A stretch of 9,553 nucleotides of DNA from Verrucomicrobia subdivision 3 bacterium UBA7542 (GCA_002479245.1 DLMG01000388.1:1-9553); one strand, 5' to 3'. Positions 1 through 6,157 are shown, counted from the stretch's first letter. Made by a program: numbers and translations. The notes: generated by a model not told the origin, from the letters alone.

Positions 1-410
1 ACCTTGATGCCGGTGACGAGCACCTGCGGCGAAGTGGACTGATCCACCAGCGCCGGCGCGGGGCGGTGGATCGGGTAAAACTTGTCGGCATTGACCGGCC
101 CGCGCTCGTCCACCAGTTCGCCGACGACGTTGAACACGCGGCCCAGCACACAGTCGCCGACCGGCATGGAAATGGGGCCGCCGGTGTCCGTGACTTCGTA
201 ACCGCGCTTCATGCCCTCGGTCGAGCCCATGCAAACACAGCGCACCCAATTGTCGCCGAGGTGCTGTTCGACTTCGAGTATCCGTTTCGCGCGGCTCTGG
301 CCGGGCACGTCAAATTCGACGGCCACCGCGTTGTAAATGGCGGGGAGCGGGTCGGGAAATTCCACATCCACGACCGGTCCGATGACTTGAACGATTTTGC
401 CTTTGTTCAT
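1..410 (-). CDS. atpD: F1Fo ATP synthase subunit beta, N-terminal part (cut by window edge)
   Basis: Catalytic beta subunit of the F1 head, which makes ATP from ADP and phosphate at the cytoplasmic face of the membrane. Only the first 136 codons are present. The protein begins [18 protein letters not shown], the classic start of the N-terminal beta-barrel of F1 beta, and continues through the conserved [15 protein letters not shown] and [10 protein letters not shown] segments. The Walker A loop and catalytic residues lie beyond the left edge. The ATG at 410-408 is chosen because the family start MNKGKIVQV follows directly. It lies 12 bases after the atpG stop, so the two are surely co-transcribed. 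No clear Shine-Dalgarno sequence precedes it, so coupling to atpG translation is likely. The identification is secure from motif and operon position. Confidence 0.97.
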   Translation of the reverse strand, partial: MNKGKIVQVIGPVVDVEFPDPLPAIYNAVAVEFDVPGQSRAKRILEVEQHLGDNWVRCVCMGSTEGMKRGYEVTDTGGPISMPVGDCVLGRVFNVVGELVDERGPVNADKFYPIHRPAPALVDQSTSPQVLVTGIK

Positions 411-422
411 GCGATTGGTTGA

Positions 423-1304
423 TTAGCCCACCGCCATTTGCGCGGTGGCGATTTCCAACAATTCCTTCGTGATGTTCGACTGGCGCAGCTTGTTGTATTG
501 CAGCGTCAGGTCCTTGATAAGCTGCTGCGCATTGTCGGTGGCGTTCTTCATTGCCACCATGCGCGCGCTGTGCTCGCTGGCCTTGGCTTCCAGCAAAATC
601 TGGTAAATCTTGAAATTCAAACTGTGCGGCAGCAATTCGCCCAGCACCGTCTCCTCGTCCGGCTCAAACAAATACGGAACGTCACCGCCCGCCGGCAATT
701 CCCCCGCTTCCGCGTGGCCGTGAATTCCGGCGGTGACCGCCTGGATTTTTCCCACCGGCAAAAACGGGACGATTTCCGGTCGCTGGACCAGGGTCGAAAT
801 GTAGTTGGTGTACAAAACGTCCACCGCGTCCGCTTCGTGCTTGATAAACAAGTCCTGCGCGAATTTGGAAATCGCCCGCGCCTCGCCAAACTGCGGCGTG
901 TCCTTGTAAGTGAACTCCGCCGCCAGCGGCCGTTTCGTGCGCGCGATGAATTGCGACGCCTTGCGTCCCGCCGTGACGTAAAGGGTCGTGTCCTGGTCGA
1001 ATTTCACCGCTTCGCGAAATAAATTGCTGTTAAGCGCGCCGCACAAACCGCGATCCGTGCTCACCAGGATGATCGCCCGCTTTCGAACTTCACGGGTTTC
1101 CATGAGCGGATGCCTGAAATCCATCGTGCGCGCCGCTGCTTCCGCCAGCACATCATTCATCAACGCCGCATAAGGCCGCCCGGCCAGCGCCGCCTGCTGG
1201 GCCTTGCGCATTTTGGACGCCGCCACCATCTGCATCGCCTTGGTGATTTGGGCGGTGTTCTTGACCGACTTGATGCGCCGGCGTATGTCGCGGGTGGTGG
1301 CCAT
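423..1304 (-). CDS. atpG: F1Fo ATP synthase subunit gamma
   Basis: Central rotor shaft of F1, coupling c-ring rotation to the catalytic head. The 293-residue product has the usual family length. The two conserved coiled-coil termini are present: the N-terminal MATTRDIRRRIKSVKNTAQI followed by TKAMQMVAASKM, and a C-terminal stretch with NATDNAQQLIKDLTLQYNK and ITKELLEI. The Rossmann-like middle shows the STDRGLCGALNSNL motif near residues 82-95. The start is fixed by the conserved N-terminus. The stop of the ORF6N gene lies only 5 bases before this ATG, an unusual neighbour because atpA normally precedes atpG directly. No strong ribosome binding site is visible, so atpG translation may partly depend on ribosomes ending the ORF6N gene. 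Confidence 0.98.
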   Translation of the reverse strand: MATTRDIRRRIKSVKNTAQITKAMQMVAASKMRKAQQAALAGRPYAALMNDVLAEAAARTMDFRHPLMETREVRKRAIILVSTDRGLCGALNSNLFREAVKFDQDTTLYVTAGRKASQFIARTKRPLAAEFTYKDTPQFGEARAISKFAQDLFIKHEADAVDVLYTNYISTLVQRPEIVPFLPVGKIQAVTAGIHGHAEAGELPAGGDVPYLFEPDEETVLGELLPHSLNFKIYQILLEAKASEHSARMVAMKNATDNAQQLIKDLTLQYNKLRQSNITKELLEIATAQMAVG

Positions 1305-1309
1305 GACAA

Positions 1310-2047
1310 TTACATTCGCTGACGGGTTTTGATCCGGTAAGGCGGCGCGGTTTCACGCACGTGAAAACCAATTTCCCGGCGCTTCTCCGGCAACGGCGGT
1401 TCAACCAACTGCCGGATTGCCTCGAACAAATCCTGAATCGCCGCGTCATGTCCGCCGATGCGCTGTTCCAAATCGGCCAGTTTTCCGGGGGCGCATCTTG
1501 ACACTGCCCCGGTCTCCCTCTCCCCGCCCGAGCGGGGAGAGGGTCGGGGTGAGGGGATTTGAGCCGTAAAACCTTGTGCCTCCTCACCCCGGCCCTCTCC
1601 TCCCTTGGGGGAGGCGAGGGAGAAAACGGGGGCAGTGCGCGGATGCGCCAGTTTGCCGGCCAGCTCCTTGTGGGCGGCCATTTGTTCGCGCATGAGAATG
1701 AATGCGCGAACCACCCGGACACTGGCTTCAACGGCAACCGGGCTGTTCAGAACGCTGGCCAGCATCAGCGCGCCGTGTTCGGTGAAAACCCGGGGCAGTT
1801 TACGCCGGCCACCATGCAAACTTGATATCGCAAATTGCGATATCAAGTTCGCAAACTCTTGAAGTGTAAGCTGAAACGCGAAATCCTTTGGAAATCTTTC
1901 AAGGTTTCTCTGAACCTGCTGATTCAATCGCTTCAATTCCACACCGTAAATTCGGGCCAAATTGAAATCCAGCATCACGCGCTGACCACGAACAGTCAAA
2001 ATCAATGACTCAATCTGGTCAACTTTTTCAATTTGAACAATCTTCAT
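1310..2047 (-). CDS. ORF6N-domain DNA-binding protein inserted in the atp operon
   Basis: A 245-aa protein whose N-terminal ~100 residues match the ORF6N domain, a DNA-binding fold of phage antirepressor-like and solitary bacterial proteins. Visible hallmarks are ILTVRGQRVMLDFNLARIYGV (residues 16-36, quoted here without its first residue in other entries), LNQQVQRNLERFPKDFAFQL (41-60), SQFAISS (70-76), GGRRKLPRVFTEHG (79-92) and VVRAFILMRE (112-121). The C-terminal coiled region ends in the common EAIRQL and REIGFHVRE motifs. Residues about 135-191 are not family-like (repeated SPRPSPR and GGEGRGEE text) and correspond to an inserted repeat element. Removing those 57 residues rejoins ELAGKLA to DLEQRIGG and gives a 188-residue protein of ordinary family shape. 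The gene sits between atpA and atpG, 5 bases from the atpG start. Its role is unknown; autoregulation is suggested by the palindromes. Confidence 0.9.
   Translation of the reverse strand: MKIVQIEKVDQIESLILTVRGQRVMLDFNLARIYGVELKRLNQQVQRNLERFPKDFAFQLTLQEFANLISQFAISSLHGGRRKLPRVFTEHGALMLASVLNSPVAVEASVRVVRAFILMREQMAAHKELAGKLAHPRTAPVFSLASPKGGEGRGEEAQGFTAQIPSPRPSPRSGGERETGAVSRCAPGKLADLEQRIGGHDAAIQDLFEAIRQLVEPPLPEKRREIGFHVRETAPPYRIKTRQRM
1476..1488. repeat. Left copy of probable target-site duplication
   Basis: GCCAGTTTTCCGG, repeated with one mismatch as GCCAGTTTGCCGG at 1647-1659 on the other side of the element. The last 10 bases of each copy lie wholly outside the terminal inverted repeats. In the ORF6N reading frame both copies encode GKLA. 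Confidence 0.65.
1490..1649. mobile_element. MITE/REP-like non-autonomous element inserted in frame in the ORF6N gene
   Basis: A 160-bp element with 21-bp terminal inverted repeats at 1490-1510 and 1629-1649 (17 of 21 positions match; shared ends GGCGCATC and CACTGCCCC). Inside are two inverted 41-bp copies, 1514-1554 and 1582-1622, matching at 34 of 41 positions, each itself a GC-rich palindrome (CCCTCTCC/GGAGAGGG type), around a short central spacer. The host sequence on either side is a near-perfect 13-bp direct repeat (1476-1488 and 1647-1659). Distance between repeat copies is 171 bp, exactly 57 codons, so the ORF stays open. The palindromic CCCTCTCC...GGGGTGAGG text resembles repeats scattered widely in some bacterial genomes. 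No transposase is encoded; mobilisation would have to be in trans. Confidence 0.75.
1647..1659. repeat. Right copy of probable target-site duplication
   Basis: GCCAGTTTGCCGG, partner of the copy at 1476-1488 with one mismatch. The single difference suggests that the insertion is not brand new. Confidence 0.65.
1819..1849. repeat. Perfect 15-bp-arm palindrome inside the ORF6N coding sequence
   Basis: Arms AACTTGATATCGCAA and TTGCGATATCAAGTT flank a single central base. On the minus strand it encodes ORF6N residues 67-77 (NLISQFAISSL), a conserved part of the domain, and yet is also a perfect inverted repeat. Its 27-bp core matches the palindrome at 2073-2105 upstream of the gene at 20 of 27 positions. 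A regulatory binding site is possible but unproven. Confidence 0.8.
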
Positions 2048-2065
2048 AACTATTTGATATTTAAT

Positions 2066-2095
2066 ATATTACAATCTTGAAGTCACAATTTGCAA
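2066..2095 (-). promoter_or_regulatory. Possible promoter of the ORF6N gene
   Basis: On the minus strand TTGCAA (2095-2090) is followed after 18 bases by TAATAT (2071-2066) in a strikingly AT-rich stretch of an otherwise GC-rich window. The ORF6N ATG follows 19 bases later. The match to the sigma-70 consensus is only partial. If active it would give atpG and atpD an extra internal promoter. Confidence 0.3.
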
Positions 2096-2105
2096 CTTCA
2101 AGATT
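2073..2105. promoter_or_regulatory. Palindrome upstream of the ORF6N gene, candidate operator
   Basis: Eleven-base perfect arms AATCTTGAAGT and ACTTCAAGATT flank an 11-base centre that is itself partly symmetric (CAA/TTG). The site lies 26-58 bases before the ORF6N start, in the AT-rich gap after atpA, and overlaps the -35 hexamer of the best promoter candidate. It is related to the palindrome inside the ORF6N gene. This placement fits autorepression by the ORF6N protein, which is an inference. Confidence 0.55.
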
Positions 2106-2107
2106 AT

Positions 2108-2131
2108 TTATCTATAAATACTTATCTATAA
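2108..2131. repeat. Short direct repeat at the atpA 3' end
   Basis: TTATCTATAA occurs at 2108-2117 and again at 2122-2131; the second copy covers the atpA stop codon and last codons. It marks the junction between atpA and the AT-rich upstream region of the ORF6N gene and may be a scar of that insertion, although no matching copy is seen near the atpG start. Confidence 0.5.
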
Positions 2132-3654
2132 GTCTGTTTGAATTCCGTCACCGCCGCTTTCAAATCGTTGACCGTGGCGTCCTTCAATTCTTTTTCCTTC
2201 GCGATGCGCGTCATCAATTCCGTCTTCCGCGTCGTCATGAAATCCGTGAGTTTGCGCTGGAAGTCCTTGATTTTGGCCACCGGCACGTCGTCCACAAATC
2301 CATTTTGCCCCGCCCACAAAACGACAACCTGCACTTCGACCGGCAGGGGATTGTATTGAATCTGGTTGAACAACTCGACAATGCGTTTGCCGCGCTCCAG
2401 TTGCGCCTGCGTCTTCGCGTCGAGGTCGGAACCAAATTGGGCAAACGCCGCCAACTCGCGGAACTGGGCCAGGTCGCCCTTGATGCGACCGGCGACCTGT
2501 TTCATCGCCTTGACTTGCGCCGCCGAACCGACGCGCGACACGGACAAGCCGACCGAAATCGCCGGACGGATGCCCTGATAAAACAAATCCGTCTCCAGAT
2601 AAATCTGTCCGTCGGTGATGGAAATCACGTTCGTGGGAATGTAAGCCGAAACGTCTCCCGCCTGGGTTTCGATGATGGGCAGCGCCGTGAGCGAGCCATT
2701 GCCGTATTTTTCGGCTACGCGCGCGCTGCGTTCCAGCAGGCGGCTGTGCAGATAAAACACATCCCCCGGATACGCCTCGCGGCCCGACGGACGCTTGAGC
2801 ACGAGTGAAACCTGGCGATACGCCACCGCGTGCTTGGACAAATCGTCGTAAATAATCAGCGCATCCATGCCGTTGTCCATGAACCATTCGCCCATCGCCG
2901 CGCCCGCGAACGGCGCGAGATACTGGTTCGTCGCCGAATCCGATGCGGCGGCCACGACGACAATCGTATAAGGCATGGCGCCGGCTTCTTCCAAAACGCC
3001 GATGACACGCGCAACGTTCGACTGCTTCTGGCCAATGGCAACGTAAATGCAATACAGCGGACGATAATTTGTGTCTCCGGCCTGCTGCGCGGCCAGATTG
3101 AGCCGCGCGTTGTTGATGATGGTGTCAATGCCGATGGTCGTCTTGCCCGTCGAACGGTCGCCGATGATCAATTCACGCTGGCCGCGGCCAATCGGAATCA
3201 TCGCGTCAATCGCCATGATGCCCGTCTGCACCGGCTGGCTGACGGATTTGCGCTTGATGATGCCCGGCGCGATTTTTTCGACCGGATACATAGTGTCGCT
3301 CTTGATCGGACCTTTGCCGTCAAGCGGCTGGCCAAGGGTATTGACGACGCGGCCAAGCAAGCCTTTGCCGACCGGCACCTGCAGCAGCTTGCCGGTCGTG
3401 CGGACTTCGTAACCTTCCTTGATCCCCGTGTAATCGCCGAGAATGATCGCGCCGACCTCGGTCTCTTCGAGGTTCAACGCCAGACCGGTGATGCCGTTGC
3501 CGAAGTCGAGCATCTCGTTGAGCATCGCGTCGGTCAGGCCCTCAATCTTGGCCACGCCGTCGCCGATTTCGCGGACAACGCCGACGTTTTGTTTGGCCGT
3601 CGCGGCCTTGGCGCCCGCGATCTGGGCTTCAATTTCTTGCAGTAGATTGCTCAT
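2122..3654 (-). CDS. atpA: F1Fo ATP synthase subunit alpha
   Basis: Non-catalytic nucleotide-binding alpha subunit of F1, alternating with beta in the head. The 510-residue protein has the normal length. It starts [16 protein letters not shown] (the membrane-proximal helix that contacts delta), then [16 protein letters not shown] of the beta-barrel, the P-loop GDRSTGKT at residues 165-172, [18 protein letters not shown] around 263-281, and [14 protein letters not shown] with the arginine finger R374. The P-loop has S where most alpha subunits have Q (GDRQTGKT). The ATG at 3654-3652 is preferred over an in-frame start 22 codons upstream, because the upstream residues come from an intergenic repeat array and are not family-like. 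No strong Shine-Dalgarno sequence is visible. The stop falls inside a short direct repeat next to the inserted ORF6N gene. Confidence 0.98.
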   Translation of the reverse strand: MSNLLQEIEAQIAGAKAATAKQNVGVVREIGDGVAKIEGLTDAMLNEMLDFGNGITGLALNLEETEVGAIILGDYTGIKEGYEVRTTGKLLQVPVGKGLLGRVVNTLGQPLDGKGPIKSDTMYPVEKIAPGIIKRKSVSQPVQTGIMAIDAMIPIGRGQRELIIGDRSTGKTTIGIDTIINNARLNLAAQQAGDTNYRPLYCIYVAIGQKQSNVARVIGVLEEAGAMPYTIVVVAAASDSATNQYLAPFAGAAMGEWFMDNGMDALIIYDDLSKHAVAYRQVSLVLKRPSGREAYPGDVFYLHSRLLERSARVAEKYGNGSLTALPIIETQAGDVSAYIPTNVISITDGQIYLETDLFYQGIRPAISVGLSVSRVGSAAQVKAMKQVAGRIKGDLAQFRELAAFAQFGSDLDAKTQAQLERGKRIVELFNQIQYNPLPVEVQVVVLWAGQNGFVDDVPVAKIKDFQRKLTDFMTTRKTELMTRIAKEKELKDATVNDLKAAVTEFKQTYR

Positions 3655-3665
3655 AAATTTCAGGA

Positions 3666-3798
3666 AATGACGAATGACTAAATCATAATGACCAAAGAAT
3701 GACGAAGCACAAATGACCAATGCGCCTCAAAGGGAGATTTGTTTCGGAATTGAGTCATTTGGGATTCTTTAGTCATTCGGTTTTAGGAATTAGTCATT
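3666..3798. repeat. Degenerate GTCATT array between atpH and atpA
   Basis: Eight copies of one hexamer: AATGAC at 3666, 3673, 3687, 3698 and 3712, then the reverse complement GTCATT at 3754, 3772 and 3793, mostly extended as GTCATTTGG or GTCATTCG. The two orientations face each other around a short unique centre (about 3720-3750), so the array can fold as an imperfect hairpin. It fills most of the 181-base gap before atpA, an unusually long spacer for this operon. Its function is unknown; it could affect mRNA stability or simply be a decayed repeat element. Confidence 0.7.
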
Positions 3799-3835
3799 TG
3801 GTTTTGTTTGGTGTTCCTTGCGCTCTTCGCATCAA

Positions 3836-4228
3836 TCAAAAACCTGCCGCCAGACGTTCCAATTTTGCCCGCACACTGCCGTCATAAACGTCGCTGCCGA
3901 CCTTGACGCGCAGGCCGCCGATCAACGCCGGATTCTGGTCGAATGTCAGGCTCACACTGTCGCCGTAAATTTTTTTGATCCGGTTGGCCACGTCCATTTG
4001 CAAATCAGCGGGCAGGGACGTCACGCTTTCGACGCGCGCGGTGCGGCGTTCCAAATCCAGTTTCACCAGCCGGAGCAGGCGCGACAAAATTTCGATGTAA
4101 CGGCGCGGCTTTTGCGCGAGCACGAGCGTGACCGCCTGCCGGACGCGGTTCTCGTCCAGCAAACCGTTGACCTGGCAACTGCGGAACAGTTGCCGCGCGT
4201 CGCTTTGTGCCCGTTTGGATATTTTCAT
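3836..4228 (-). CDS. atpH: F1Fo ATP synthase subunit delta, short form
   Basis: Stator subunit that joins the top of F1 to the b-subunit stalk. The product has only 130 residues; delta subunits are commonly about 175-180. The C-terminal signature is clear: NPALIGGLRVKVGSDVYDGS followed by VRAKLERL near residues 99-125. The N-terminal helical-bundle domain looks shortened, with ARQLFRSCQVNGLLDENRVR at residues 11-30 followed by helices PRRYIEILSRLLRLVKLDLE at about 41-60. The ATG at 4228 has AGGA directly before it and no plausible upstream start exists, since the preceding spacer holds a GC hairpin. The gene lies between atpF and atpA, the standard position. The shortening may be a lineage trait, as I see no frameshift. 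Confidence 0.92.
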   Translation of the reverse strand: MKISKRAQSDARQLFRSCQVNGLLDENRVRQAVTLVLAQKPRRYIEILSRLLRLVKLDLERRTARVESVTSLPADLQMDVANRIKKIYGDSVSLTFDQNPALIGGLRVKVGSDVYDGSVRAKLERLAAGF

Positions 4229-4268
4229 TCCTGATTTCTGGCAGGGCGGTGTGTCCCCACCCCGCCGC

Positions 4269-4290
4269 GGCGCGCTGCGGAGAGCGCGCC
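4269..4290. repeat. GC-rich REP-like hairpin between atpF and atpH
   Basis: Arms GGCGCGCT and AGCGCGCC with a 6-base loop, inside the 69-base atpF-atpH spacer. The surrounding GTAGGGCGCGCTCTCCG text on the minus strand is of a type scattered through some genomes. No U-tract follows, so it is not a good intrinsic terminator. Confidence 0.6.
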
Positions 4291-4297
4291 CTACCTT

Positions 4298-4852
4298 TTA
4301 TGATGCCGTCAATTGTTTCTCCGTTTCCTCGGCGAGCCGCCGCTGATCGTCCGGCGTCAGAATTTTGCCGGTGACCGTCGCGGTCGTTTGCACGACCAGC
4401 CGGCCCACTTCACGTTTCAACCCGGCGAGCATCTGCTCATGCTCCAGCGTGGCGGCTTCGCGCGCCCGGACCATGATTTGTTCCGCAGCCGCGATGGCTT
4501 TTTGCGTTTCCTGCTCGCGCACGCGCGCGGCGGCGATTCGCGCTTCCTCGATCAACTGATTGGCCAGGTCATTGGTCTGGTCGAGGATTTTCCGGCGGGC
4601 AGCTTCGGTCCTGGCCAGCTCAGCCTTGATTCTTTCCGCGTTGGCCAGGCCTTCTGCAATCCGCTGACGGCGCTCTTCGAGAACGGTCAGGATTGGTTTG
4701 TAGGCAAATTTGTACAGCAGCGCAGCGACGATCAGAAAGCTGATGCACTGGGCGATGAAATGCGGCGCGTCCAACCCAAATTTCTCCGCTGTATCACGGG
4801 CGGTCTGGGCCAGGTCGCTGCCGATGCTTCCCAACAAAATAAACTGGTTCAT
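4298..4852 (-). CDS. atpF: F1Fo ATP synthase subunit b
   Basis: Peripheral stalk subunit that holds F1 still against the rotating c-ring. The 184-residue protein has one membrane segment at about residues 32-52 (FIAQCISFLIVAALLYKFAY), then a long charged coiled coil typical of subunit b (EERRQRIAEGLANAERIKAE, and so on to the C-terminus). About 25 mostly polar residues precede the membrane segment, a somewhat long N-terminus for the family. The start at 4852 is used because it is the first ATG after the atpE-atpF stem-loop and because the sequence continues plausibly; a slightly later start cannot be excluded. It lies 54 bases after atpE. No clear ribosome binding site is seen. There is only one b gene here, with no b/b' pair. 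Confidence 0.94.
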   Translation of the reverse strand: MNQFILLGSIGSDLAQTARDTAEKFGLDAPHFIAQCISFLIVAALLYKFAYKPILTVLEERRQRIAEGLANAERIKAELARTEAARRKILDQTNDLANQLIEEARIAAARVREQETQKAIAAAEQIMVRAREAATLEHEQMLAGLKREVGRLVVQTTATVTGKILTPDDQRRLAEETEKQLTAS

Positions 4853-4872
4853 AAATCCGGTCGGTTAATGCG

Positions 4873-4901
4873 CGGCGCGGAGCCGGTCCGGCTCCGCGCC
4901 G
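4873..4901. promoter_or_regulatory. Strong stem-loop between atpE and atpF
   Basis: Arms GGCGCGGAGCCGG (4874-4886) and CCGGCTCCGCGCC (4888-4900) are perfectly complementary around one base, and one more C-G pair closes the stem at 4873/4901. It fills most of the 54-base gap after the c-subunit gene. In the minus-strand transcript it is followed by GCATTAACC and not by a U-tract, so it is not a classic terminator. A stem-loop right after atpE could protect the atpE 3' end or slow transcription into atpF, raising the c-subunit yield; this is an inference. Confidence 0.75.
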
Positions 4902-4906
4902 TTTCC

Positions 4907-5119
4907 TTAGTGAACAAGGAAGATGGCGTAGAACACAATGGCTTCGGACAGAGCCATGCCGAGCACGGCCAGCACAATGACCTTGCCGAAAGCGCCGGGA
5001 TTGCGTCCCACCGCCTCGGAAGCCTTCATGCCAACCAGTCCCACGCCGATGGCCGAACCGAGGCCGGCCAGACCGACGTGAATGCTGCCGCTCATCTCTG
5101 CCAACATTGGCGTTAACAT
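4907..5119 (-). CDS. atpE: F1Fo ATP synthase subunit c
   Basis: Rotor-ring proteolipid that carries ions across the membrane. The 70-residue protein is a hairpin of two membrane helices. Helix 1 holds a glycine-rich stretch (G16, G19, G21, G25, G27, G30), the polar loop is GRNPGA (residues 38-43), and helix 2 holds the ion-carrying carboxylate E59 in ALSEAIVFYA. At the position where sodium-binding c subunits carry Q in helix 1 there is V26, and the residues after the glutamate are A and I where sodium types have S/T, so proton coupling is likely. The start at 5119 has AAAGGA about 7 bases upstream, one of the better ribosome binding sites in the operon, as expected for the most abundant subunit. 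Confidence 0.97.
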   Translation of the reverse strand: MLTPMLAEMSGSIHVGLAGLGSAIGVGLVGMKASEAVGRNPGAFGKVIVLAVLGMALSEAIVFYAIFLVH

Positions 5120-5188
5120 ATTTTTTCCTTTCGTTGCTCAACGGCTCCCGCGATTGAACACGGTCAAGCCGCTGAAATTTTCAATGGT

Positions 5189-6157
5189 TTAATGGTGCCC
5201 CTCGCCGGCTTCCTCCTCATGCGTGCAAATCAACGCCGTGAACACGGAAGTCAGGAGCATGAATACCACCGCCTGAATAAAGCCCACCAGCAGTTCCATG
5301 AAATAAAACGGCACGGGCAGCAATGCGCCAAAGACGACCCTTGCCCAGGCGGGATGCTGAACCATGTTCGACATGGCTTCCAGCAGGTTCTCGCCTGCAA
5401 ACATGTTGCCGTAAAGACGGAAGCTTAACGAAACCGGCCGGAAGGCAATCGAGAGCATCTCCAGAAAACCGACGGCGAAGAACACCACGATCATCAAATA
5501 CTTGATGACGCCGGTGCTGTCACCTTTGGGGCCAAAAATGTGCAGGAAGGTGCCCTTGACGCCACTGAATTGGAGCGCCCAAACCGTCCAGCAAGCGAAG
5601 AAAATCATGGCCATTGCGAACGTCATGTTAAGGTCGGCATTGCCGGCCCGCAGCAGCGGTCGCGTCACTTCAAAACCGTGTTCGCCTTGATGTCCCCAGC
5701 CAATCGTGCCGGCACCGGGAATCAGCCCGAACCAGTTCGTCGCCAGGATGAAAATGAAAATCGTCGCGAAGAACCAGAACGTCTTCTTCACCAGTCCCCG
5801 TCCGATGATGCTTTCGAGAAAACCGTAAAGTCCCTCCACCAGCCATTCCCAGAAATTCTGCGCACCCGACGGCACTTCCTGAACTTTCCGGGTGGCGAAC
5901 CGGGCAAACAAAATCACGCCCACCGCCACAATCCACGTCACCAGCATGGAATTGGTGACAAAACCGCCTTGGTGCCCGAGGGACTGGGCGCTCTGAGGAA
6001 GGCCCTGTTCCGCGGAAGCGGCTGGCGACGCGCTGGATGCCGCCAAAGCGGCGGGATTGGTTGCAGCAGGAGCGGCTTCGCCCGTTGCCGCATTCAGCGC
6101 GGCGAGCGGGGCGCAGATAAAAAAGGCGCACGTGATTATCAGTTTGAGTGGTTGCAT
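5189..6157 (-). CDS. atpB: F1Fo ATP synthase subunit a
   Basis: Membrane channel subunit that passes protons to the c-ring. The 322-residue product starts with a probable signal peptide (MQPLKLIITCAFFICAPLAA, likely cut after the A of LNA at residue 23), followed by an Ala/Pro-rich linker to about residue 65. Membrane segments then appear near 71-86, 126-145, 178-196, 218-237 and 280-312. Diagnostic residues are the essential arginine R247 in LSFRLYGNMFAGE, ATNWFGLIPG at 139-148, and E288 and Q295 in the last helices. The start at 6157 has GAGGT three bases before the spacer AAG, a strong ribosome binding site. It is the first atp gene of the operon; no atpI or atpZ precedes it. Signal peptides on subunit a occur in several lineages, so this extension is not itself anomalous. 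Confidence 0.97.
   Translation of the reverse strand: MQPLKLIITCAFFICAPLAALNAATGEAAPAATNPAALAASSASPAASAEQGLPQSAQSLGHQGGFVTNSMLVTWIVAVGVILFARFATRKVQEVPSGAQNFWEWLVEGLYGFLESIIGRGLVKKTFWFFATIFIFILATNWFGLIPGAGTIGWGHQGEHGFEVTRPLLRAGNADLNMTFAMAMIFFACWTVWALQFSGVKGTFLHIFGPKGDSTGVIKYLMIVVFFAVGFLEMLSIAFRPVSLSFRLYGNMFAGENLLEAMSNMVQHPAWARVVFGALLPVPFYFMELLVGFIQAVVFMLLTSVFTALICTHEEEAGEGHH

Noticed and set aside
438..1022. Long plus-strand ORF opposite atpG
   Set aside because: It is the antisense shadow of a secure atpG gene; its Arg-rich composition is typical of such shadows and it has no start signal. The same holds for the plus-strand ORFs at 2830-3645, 4313-5116 and 5540-6226 opposite atpA, atpF/atpE and atpB.
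1153..1737. Alternative minus-strand frame across the repeat element and the atpG start
   Set aside because: It crosses from ORF6N C-terminal sequence into atpG in the wrong frame; repeat text is open in several frames, so length is not evidence here.
2077..2808. Plus-strand ORF beginning MKSQFATSRLF as a gene
   Set aside because: The first residues come from the palindrome upstream of the ORF6N gene and the rest is antisense to atpA. The peptide similarity is reported as a property of the palindrome, not as a gene.
2126..3052. 308-codon minus-strand ORF in another frame of atpA
   Set aside because: Composition is Arg/Gly/His-rich with no recognisable motif; it overlaps the well-supported alpha subunit completely.
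3666..3798. CRISPR or iteron-type origin repeats
   Set aside because: Copies are hexamers in both orientations with irregular spacing, no DnaA boxes or replication gene nearby, and they lie inside a housekeeping operon.
4269..4290. Intrinsic terminator between atpF and atpH
   Set aside because: The hairpin is GC-rich but lacks a following U-tract, and termination here would cut off essential downstream subunits.
4907..5119. Sodium-coupled c-ring
   Set aside because: The helix-1 glutamine and the S/T residues after the helix-2 glutamate, expected in sodium-binding c subunits, are V, A and I here.
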